A DNA stretch of 64,000 nucleotides, from the NCBI RefSeq assembly GCF_008932115.1, contig NZ_CP044544.1, positions 62,001 through 126,000 of the forward strand, read 5' to 3'. This DNA comes from Bradyrhizobium betae. Its GTDB lineage: Bacteria > Pseudomonadota > Alphaproteobacteria > Rhizobiales > Xanthobacteraceae. How positions within the stretch are numbered: the stretch's first letter is position 1; every line of letters begins with the position of its first letter. This document shows, piece after piece, positions 59,706 through 64,000 of this stretch. The translations under genes and the position numbers were made by a program. The notes below the pieces were generated by a model that ran no database searches, was not told where the DNA came from, and worked only from the letters and a program-made list of their open reading frames with translations.

Positions 59706-60153
59706 GGTGGTCTGGTGCCGCATGCTCCCGCTCCGTCGACCGCGTGGCGTTGTTGTTGCACATCAATGGCAGCGCGGGCGATGTTGCGGATTGAAGGACA
59801 GCGCGACAGCGATGGCCGCCCAAGGCAGCGGATCAGGAATCTGGTAGCTGGAGTGCAAGGCTTTGATAACCTTAACAGGAATCGATTAAACGGAAGCTAT
59901 CACGCCTTTCACTTCCGTCATAGCGATGCCTTTTGGCGCATCCTCATCACTATCGATAATTACCTCTTATCGATAGTGTTGGACACCGAATCGCAAATCA
60001 GCGATTCTGAGAGCCCAGAGCCCGGAAAATCATCCCCGCCGGGCCTCCGATCGACGCGAGGACGCAACCCTGACAGCCCTCTCCCCTCCTCCGGATGCGC
60101 TCGCTTGGCGGCAACGACGGCGCGGCTTTGGCCAACATCCGCGTCGGCCGAGC
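59706..60153. other. Intergenic region downstream of tniB
   Basis: No gene supported. AT-richer than the surroundings from 59860 to 60010. It holds the 12-7-12 palindrome at 59948 and, right after it, GTTGGACA (59978-59985), which inverted resembles the TGTCGAAC at 56020. Confidence 0.45.
59948..59978. repeat. Perfect 12-7-12 inverted repeat
   Basis: CACTATCGATAA, 7 nt, TTATCGATAGTG. The geometry (two 12-bp arms around a 7-bp spacer) is that of a tyrosine-recombinase core site, but it could also be a transposase end fold or an operator. It is AT-rich against a GC-rich background. Confidence 0.75.
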
Positions 60154-60453
60154 TCAACTGTCGTCGTAGAGGCTGTCGCGAAACGCCTTGTCGGCCGGCC
60201 GCGCCTTGATCCCGTTCCCCCGCTGGCCGAGTTTTTGGACGAACCGGGCGCCCTCCTCCGTCAGCGCGGTCGACTTTGGCTCAAGCTCCGCGTCAAGCTG
60301 CTCGAAGCCGGGCGCCATCTCGCTGGCCTCGATCGCCGCAATCTCCTCCCCGGTCAGATCGACGGTGCGAACGGCCCGACGATCATGCCCGGTCGCGCTG
60401 GCTTCGTCGGTCGGCGCCGGCGGCGTGTGGTTTTGTTTCGCGTGACCGCCCAT
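60154..60453 (-). CDS. Hypothetical acidic protein
   Basis: 99 aa from ATG 60453, with GGAGGG upstream. His/Pro-rich start (MGGHAKQNHTPPAPTDEAS), then DLTGEEIAAIEASEMAPGFE. Probably largely unstructured. Family unknown. It diverges from the toxin-antitoxin genes that follow. Confidence 0.5.
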   Translation of the reverse strand: MGGHAKQNHTPPAPTDEASATGHDRRAVRTVDLTGEEIAAIEASEMAPGFEQLDAELEPKSTALTEEGARFVQKLGQRGNGIKARPADKAFRDSLYDDS

Positions 60454-60574
60454 GACGCTCCCTCCGTTCGCCTCCGATACTAGCGCAAGGACGTTTTCCC
60501 CGCACACCGCCCGTTGAAAGCCGCCGCGATTCGCCATATAGTCACGATAGTCATTATGGTCACAGGAGCAAGTC

Positions 60575-60853
60575 GTGACAATCCCCCGAAAAACCCCTGC
60601 TCACGAATCGGATCACTGGACGGTCGCTGGCGCCAAGGCGCGGCTGTCCGAGGTGATCGAGCGCGCTCAAACCGATCCGCAGATCATTACCCGCCACGGC
60701 AAGCCGAGCGTCGTCATGGTCTCGGCCGAGGAATGGGCGCGCAAGACCGTCCGCAAGGGCACGCTGGCCGAGTTCCTGATGGCCTCGCCGCTGCGCGACG
60801 CCGATCTCGACCTTGATCGGGTCCGCGATCAGTCGCGCGACCTCGATCTATGA
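60575..60853 (+). CDS. Phd/YefM-family antitoxin
   Basis: 92 aa from GTG 60575. The Phd/YefM DNA-binding fold is clear: WTVAGAKARLSEVIERAQTD and PQIITRHGKPSVVMVSAEEW. The C-terminal 30 residues bind the toxin. It overlaps the PIN toxin gene by ATGA. The GTCACGATAGTCATTATGGTCAC stretch just upstream, with TAGTCA/TGGTCA repeats, is a plausible operator. Confidence 0.88.
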   Translation: MTIPRKTPAHESDHWTVAGAKARLSEVIERAQTDPQIITRHGKPSVVMVSAEEWARKTVRKGTLAEFLMASPLRDADLDLDRVRDQSRDLDL

Positions 60854-61269
60854 ACGTCCTGCTCGACACCAACGTGCTGTCGGAGGTTCGCCGGCCGGCG
60901 CCAGACCCCAAGGTGCTCGGCTGGCTCGATACGATCGATGAGGACCGGGCCTTCATCAGCGTGGCGTCGATCGCCGAGCTCCGGCGCGGCATCGTCCTGA
61001 TGGACGATGGCCGCCGGCGCGCGGCGCTGACCGCCTGGCTCGCGGAGGATCTCCCGGCGCGCTTCGCCGGCCGGATCCTGCCGATCGACCCAGCGATCGC
61101 CGAACGCTGGGGCGATCTGATGGCGAAAGCCCGCCAAAACGGCTTTGCGCTTTCGGTCATGGATGGGTTTTTTGCGGCGACGGCGCTGGCCAAAGAACTC
61201 GTGCTCGCGACCCGCAACACCAAGGATTTTGTCCCACTGGGCCTGCCGGTGTTCAATCCATGGGACTGA
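60850..61269 (+). CDS. VapC/FitB-family PIN-domain toxin
   Basis: 139 aa. The PIN acidic residues are visible: VLLDTNVLSEV (Asp6), SVASIAELRRG (Glu), VMDGFFAATALA (Asp) and LATRNTKDF (Asp). Such toxins cleave RNA, often tRNA or rRNA. Directly coupled to the Phd/YefM-type antitoxin. Confidence 0.9.
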   Translation: MNVLLDTNVLSEVRRPAPDPKVLGWLDTIDEDRAFISVASIAELRRGIVLMDDGRRRAALTAWLAEDLPARFAGRILPIDPAIAERWGDLMAKARQNGFALSVMDGFFAATALAKELVLATRNTKDFVPLGLPVFNPWD

Positions 61270-61351
61270 GGCGCGAGACCCCCATGCCCGCTTCTCGGAA
61301 TCGCGGAAACGGCGCGAAAAAATATGCTAGACTGTTAATCGAGGTGACCCA

Positions 61352-61585
61352 ATGACCGATTTTGCCCGCATCAGCCAAGACCCCGCCGTGATGGGCGGCA
61401 AGCCCTGTATTCGTGGCCAGCGTGTAACCGTTGGCATGATTGTCGGCCAAATTGGCGGCGGCCGCACCATCGAAGCGCTGCTCGCCGACTATCCCTACCT
61501 TGAGCGCGAGGACGTGCTGGAAGCCCTACGCTATGCGGCCTGGCGCGCCGAAGAGCGGGAGGTCGATCTTCAGCGCGCGTCCTGA
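61352..61585 (+). CDS. DUF433 antitoxin-like protein
   Basis: 77 aa: ISQDPAVMGGKPCIRGQRVTVGMIVGQI and LLADYPYLEREDVLEALRYA are diagnostic for DUF433, a helix-turn-helix protein usually paired with a PIN-like DUF5615 protein. The next gene is exactly such a partner, overlapping by 1 nt. Confidence 0.9.
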   Translation: MTDFARISQDPAVMGGKPCIRGQRVTVGMIVGQIGGGRTIEALLADYPYLEREDVLEALRYAAWRAEEREVDLQRAS

Positions 61586-61953
61586 TGCGGTTCCTCATCG
61601 ACATGAACCTGTCGCCAAACTGGGTTTCTTTTCTGCAGGAAGCCGGCCTTGAGGCGACGCATTGGTCGAGCGTCGGCGCGGCCAACGCGCCAGATCGCGC
61701 GCTAATGCAATGGGCCGCCACGCATGACCATGTCGTCCTGACCAATGATCTCGATTTCTCGACAATCCTGGCGGCCACGGGCCGCCGAAAGCCGAGCGTC
61801 ATTCAGATTCGCGCTGACCTCCTGACGCCGACGGCGATCGGCAGCGCCCTCCTCCGCGCAATCGCACAGACAGAGCACGAGCTCGCTGAGGGTGCGTTGG
61901 TGTCGATCGATCCGCAGCGTGCGCGCGTGCGCATCCTTCCCTTCGGTTCGTGA
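61585..61953 (+). CDS. DUF5615 PIN-like toxin
   Basis: 122 aa with the family motifs FLIDMNLSPNW, HWSSVGAANAPDRALMQWA and HDHVVLTNDLDFSTIL. A PIN-like nuclease fold paired with DUF433 as a toxin-antitoxin module. Its stop overlaps the integrase start (TGATG/GTGATG), so the module is translated with the integrase gene. Confidence 0.88.
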   Translation: MRFLIDMNLSPNWVSFLQEAGLEATHWSSVGAANAPDRALMQWAATHDHVVLTNDLDFSTILAATGRRKPSVIQIRADLLTPTAIGSALLRAIAQTEHELAEGALVSIDPQRARVRILPFGS

Positions 61954-63137
61954 TGGTCGACCTCCTCACCGATCACCACCCCCACTTTGACTCCGCGACT
62001 CGTCGCGCGCTGCAACTCGACGCGCTGTCGGCGATCCTGCCGATGGAGCGGCGCGATCGGCTCGCCGAGCTCCTCACCGACGACGACGTCGCAACGCTAA
62101 AACATCTCGCGCGCGAGGGCATGGGCGAGAACACGCTGCGCGCGCTCGCCTCCGATCTGGCTTACCTAGAGGGATGGGCGAAGGCGGCAACCGGCTCGCC
62201 GCTGCCGTGGCCGGCGCCGGAAAGCCTCACCCTGAAATACGTGGCGCATCACCTGTGGGATCCGGCCGAGCGCGAAACTGATCCGCACCACGGCATGCCG
62301 TCCGAAGTCGCGGCCGAGCTACGAGTGGCCCTGCTGCTTCGTACCGATGGGCCGCATGCCCCGTCGACGGTGAAGCGCCGGCTCGCGAATTGGGGCACCC
62401 TGCATCGCTGGAAAGGGCAGGAGGGTCCGTTCCATTCGCCCAGTCTTCGCACGGCGGTCAGATTGGCGGTGCGGGCCAGCACCCGACCGCGGCAGCGCAA
62501 GAGCAGGCGAGCCGTCACCCGCGACGTGCTCGACCGGCTGCTCGCGACCTGTCGCTCCGATCGTCTCGTCGACACCCGGGATCTCGCGATCCTGTTGCTG
62601 GCGTTTGCCTCCGGCGGCCGCCGGCGCAGCGAGGTGGCGCGGCTCCGGGTCGAGCAGATCAGCGAGGAGCCCCCGGTCCCGCTCGATCCCCGAGACCCGC
62701 ACTCGCCGACCTTGCCATGCGTAGCGATCCAGCTCGGCCGGACCAAGACCGGCATCGCGGACGAGGCGGGCAGGGTGCTCCTGGTCGGGCCGCCGGTCGA
62801 GGCGCTGCGCGAATGGCTGGAACGCGGCGACATCTCCAAGGGGCCGATCTTCCGCGCCATCGACCGCTGGGAAGCGCTGGAGGAGCGGGCCCTGACCCCA
62901 CAGTCGATCAATCTCATTCTCAAGCGGCGCTGCGCGATGGCCGGGTTAGAGCCGAGCGAGTTTTCGGCGCACGGGTTGAGGTCCGGGTATCTGACCGAAG
63001 CGGCACGCCAGGGCGTGGCCTTGCCCGAGGCGATGCAGCAGTCGCAGCACCGGTCGGTGCAGCAGGCGGCGAGTTACTACAATGACGCCGAGCGAGCCCA
63101 GGGCAGGGCATCTCGCCTATATTCGGTTGAGAAGTGA
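61953..63137 (+). CDS. Tyrosine recombinase/integrase
   Basis: 394 aa from ATG 61953; GTG 61950 is possible. Core-binding domain near 50-170 (NTLRALASDLAYLEGWAKA). The catalytic set is complete: ASGGRRRSEVARLR (Arg), QLGRTKTG (Lys), SAHGLRSGYLTEAA (His-x-x-Arg), QSQHRSVQQAASYYND (His, Tyr). Not related to the trio enzymes. Lying between a PIN module and parS/repA, it may resolve plasmid multimers or mobilise the toxin-antitoxin cassette. Confidence 0.9.
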   Translation: MVDLLTDHHPHFDSATRRALQLDALSAILPMERRDRLAELLTDDDVATLKHLAREGMGENTLRALASDLAYLEGWAKAATGSPLPWPAPESLTLKYVAHHLWDPAERETDPHHGMPSEVAAELRVALLLRTDGPHAPSTVKRRLANWGTLHRWKGQEGPFHSPSLRTAVRLAVRASTRPRQRKSRRAVTRDVLDRLLATCRSDRLVDTRDLAILLLAFASGGRRRSEVARLRVEQISEEPPVPLDPRDPHSPTLPCVAIQLGRTKTGIADEAGRVLLVGPPVEALREWLERGDISKGPIFRAIDRWEALEERALTPQSINLILKRRCAMAGLEPSEFSAHGLRSGYLTEAARQGVALPEAMQQSQHRSVQQAASYYNDAERAQGRASRLYSVEK

Positions 63138-63159
63138 GGCGCCGGAGGAACCAAAGGAC

Positions 63160-63175
63160 GTTGTCCGCAGACAAC
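63160..63175. promoter_or_regulatory. parS site 1 (repABC type)
   Basis: GTTGTCCGCAGACAAC matches the repABC parS consensus GTTNNCNGCNGNNAAC at every fixed position and is itself palindromic. It is the ParB (RepB) binding site for partition. Site 2 lies 35 bp further on. Confidence 0.92.
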
Positions 63176-63194
63176 GTCCCGTCTGAAGTCGGAT

Positions 63195-63210
63195 GTTGTC
63201 TGCGGACAAC
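63195..63210. promoter_or_regulatory. parS site 2 (repABC type)
   Basis: GTTGTCTGCGGACAAC, the exact reverse complement of site 1 and again a full consensus match. Two parS sites upstream of repA can also take part in controlling the operon. Confidence 0.92.
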
Positions 63211-63301
63211 AAATGCCGTCGACCTCGCGTGGTCTATTGGACGTTAAGTTCTCGTTAACCCTTAATTTGTTGCGGCGACTCGGGATTTGTGTCTTCTCTC
63301 A

Positions 63302-63320
63302 AGACGGACAATTACCGTCT
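63302..63320. promoter_or_regulatory. Candidate repA operator
   Basis: AGACGG-ACAATTA-CCGTCT, a perfect 6-7-6 dyad 28 nt upstream of the repA start; a further CCGTCTT follows at 63333. RepA/RepB proteins repress their own operon from such sites. The promoter itself may be TTGGAC (63237) with a weak -10 near 63261. Confidence 0.55.
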
Positions 63321-63347
63321 GACGCAGAGAAACCGTCTTGAGTTGCC

Positions 63348-64000
63348 ATGATGAGCATCGTTGACGAGGGAAATGAGACGGCGAGCGCGCGGATCACGCG
63401 ACACGCGGGCATCCTTTCGGGTCAGCTCCGTTCGCTGAGCACCACGCTGTTCCCTCCAGCAGCCAGCAAATCACTCCGCTCGTTCACCTCAGGCGAGGTC
63501 GCCAAAATCGTCCGCGTATCGGACGGATATCTCAGGCAGCTCTCGTTGGACGGCCTAGGCCCGATCCCCTCTACCGGTCATGGCGGGCGGCGGTCTTATA
63601 CACTGGCGCAAATAAATGAGCTGCGCGCCTACCTTGCCGAGGCGCGTCCGCGGGAACGGCTTGAGTTTTTTCCGCGCCGCCGGGACGGCGAAAAGTTGCA
63701 GATCATCACCGTTGCGAACTTCAAGGGTGGCTCAGCGAAGACGACAACAGCCCTGTATCTTTCTCAGTATCTCGCACTGGCGGGCTTTCGGGTCCTGGCT
63801 CTCGATCTCGACCCCCAAGCCTCTCTCTCGGCCATGTTCGGCTATCAACCCGAATTCGATATCGGCCCAAACGAGACGATCTACGGGGCCATCCGTTACG
63901 ACGATCAGCGCCGGCCCCTGCGCGAGGTTGTTCGCCCCACATATTTCGAAGGAATTGGCTTGGTGCCCGGAAATCTCGAACTCATGGAGTTCGAGCACCA
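63348..64000 (+). CDS. repA: RepA (ParA-family partition ATPase) of a repABC operon, partial
   Basis: The first 217 codons are in the window, from ATG ATG at 63348/63351; the gene continues beyond the right edge. An N-terminal HTH (SGEVAKIVRVSDGYLRQLSL) is followed by the deviant Walker A NFKGGSAKTTTALYL (near residue 128) and ALDLDPQASLSAMFG (Walker A', D-x-D-P-Q). RepA drives segregation with RepB at parS and represses repABC. repB and repC should follow outside the window. Confidence 0.93.
   Translation, partial: MMSIVDEGNETASARITRHAGILSGQLRSLSTTLFPPAASKSLRSFTSGEVAKIVRVSDGYLRQLSLDGLGPIPSTGHGGRRSYTLAQINELRAYLAEARPRERLEFFPRRRDGEKLQIITVANFKGGSAKTTTALYLSQYLALAGFRVLALDLDPQASLSAMFGYQPEFDIGPNETIYGAIRYDDQRRPLREVVRPTYFEGIGLVPGNLELMEFEH

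Noticed and set aside
59706..60153. A tniQ gene downstream of tniB
   Set aside because: No frame gives a TniQ-like zinc-binding protein; the longest translations are short and without motifs.
63160..63210. The two 16-bp palindromes as replication iterons
   Set aside because: They match the repABC parS consensus at all fixed positions and are inverted rather than tandem.
1..64000. CRISPR arrays, rRNA, tRNA and an oriT nick region
   Set aside because: No regularly spaced repeats, no rRNA or tRNA features, and no recognisable nick-site motif or relaxase gene seen by eye.

Overview
The window reads as part of a large, GC-rich, conjugative repABC-type plasmid of an alphaproteobacterium, most likely Hyphomicrobiales/Rhizobiales. 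The strongest evidence is at the right edge. A ParA-family RepA gene (63348 onward, cut by the window end) is preceded by two 16-bp palindromes that match the repABC parS consensus GTTNNCNGCNGNNAAC exactly. Other supporting signs are a LuxI-type autoinducer synthase beside conjugation-type genes, DUF736, DUF1419, DUF4326, DUF1612 and ArdC plasmid genes, and many toxin-antitoxin pairs. No rRNA or tRNA gene was seen.

Layout. 1-5.1 kb: a transfer-associated block of exported proteins (VirB1-like transglycosylase cut by the left edge, two thermonuclease-like proteins, an SSB-like protein, a lipoprotein, two paralogous periplasmic proteins, a lysozyme-like protein). 5.1-8.3 kb: LuxI synthase, a RES/MbcA-like toxin-antitoxin pair, and a small gene behind a highly folded leader. 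8.6-10.1 kb: a dnaB-like helicase broken by one inserted base. 10.67-20.37 kb: element E1, which cuts a small conserved gene in two and carries a mer operon (merR, merT, merP, merF and a merB-merA fusion) plus four overlapping genes: three tyrosine recombinases and a small helix-turn-helix protein. A 50-bp perfect palindrome sits just upstream of the recombinase operon. 20.6-36.3 kb: plasmid accessory backbone (Toprim protein, DUF1419, a 1698-aa methyltransferase-helicase, a RES toxin-antitoxin pair, a ParB-like protein, an ArdC-like antirestriction protein). 36.3-40.2 kb: a second, diverged mer operon whose right border matches the left border of E1. 41.1-47.66 kb: element E2, a second recombinase-trio element inserted in a DUF736 gene with an 8-bp direct repeat, and carrying its own intact DUF736 gene. 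48-55 kb: DUF4326, a HEPN-like protein, YhaV/PrlF, and a three-gene cassette (MerR-like regulator, N6-adenine methyltransferase, PD-(D/E)XK nuclease) that looks like a restriction or phage-defence system. 55-60 kb: DUF1612 proteins and a TniA/TniB transposase pair. 60.5-64 kb: two PIN-type toxin-antitoxin pairs, a lone tyrosine integrase, parS sites and repA.

How it fits together. RepA and parS suggest replication and partition. ArdC and the DarB-like protein would protect incoming DNA, the toxin-antitoxin pairs would stabilise the replicon, and LuxI would tie transfer to cell density. On top of this backbone, a family of tyrosine-recombinase-trio elements has inserted more than once into small conserved plasmid genes, at least once with mercury and organomercurial resistance as cargo. 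The recombinase-trio elements with definable ends, and the MerR/methyltransferase/nuclease cassette, are the best candidates for a poorly described system.
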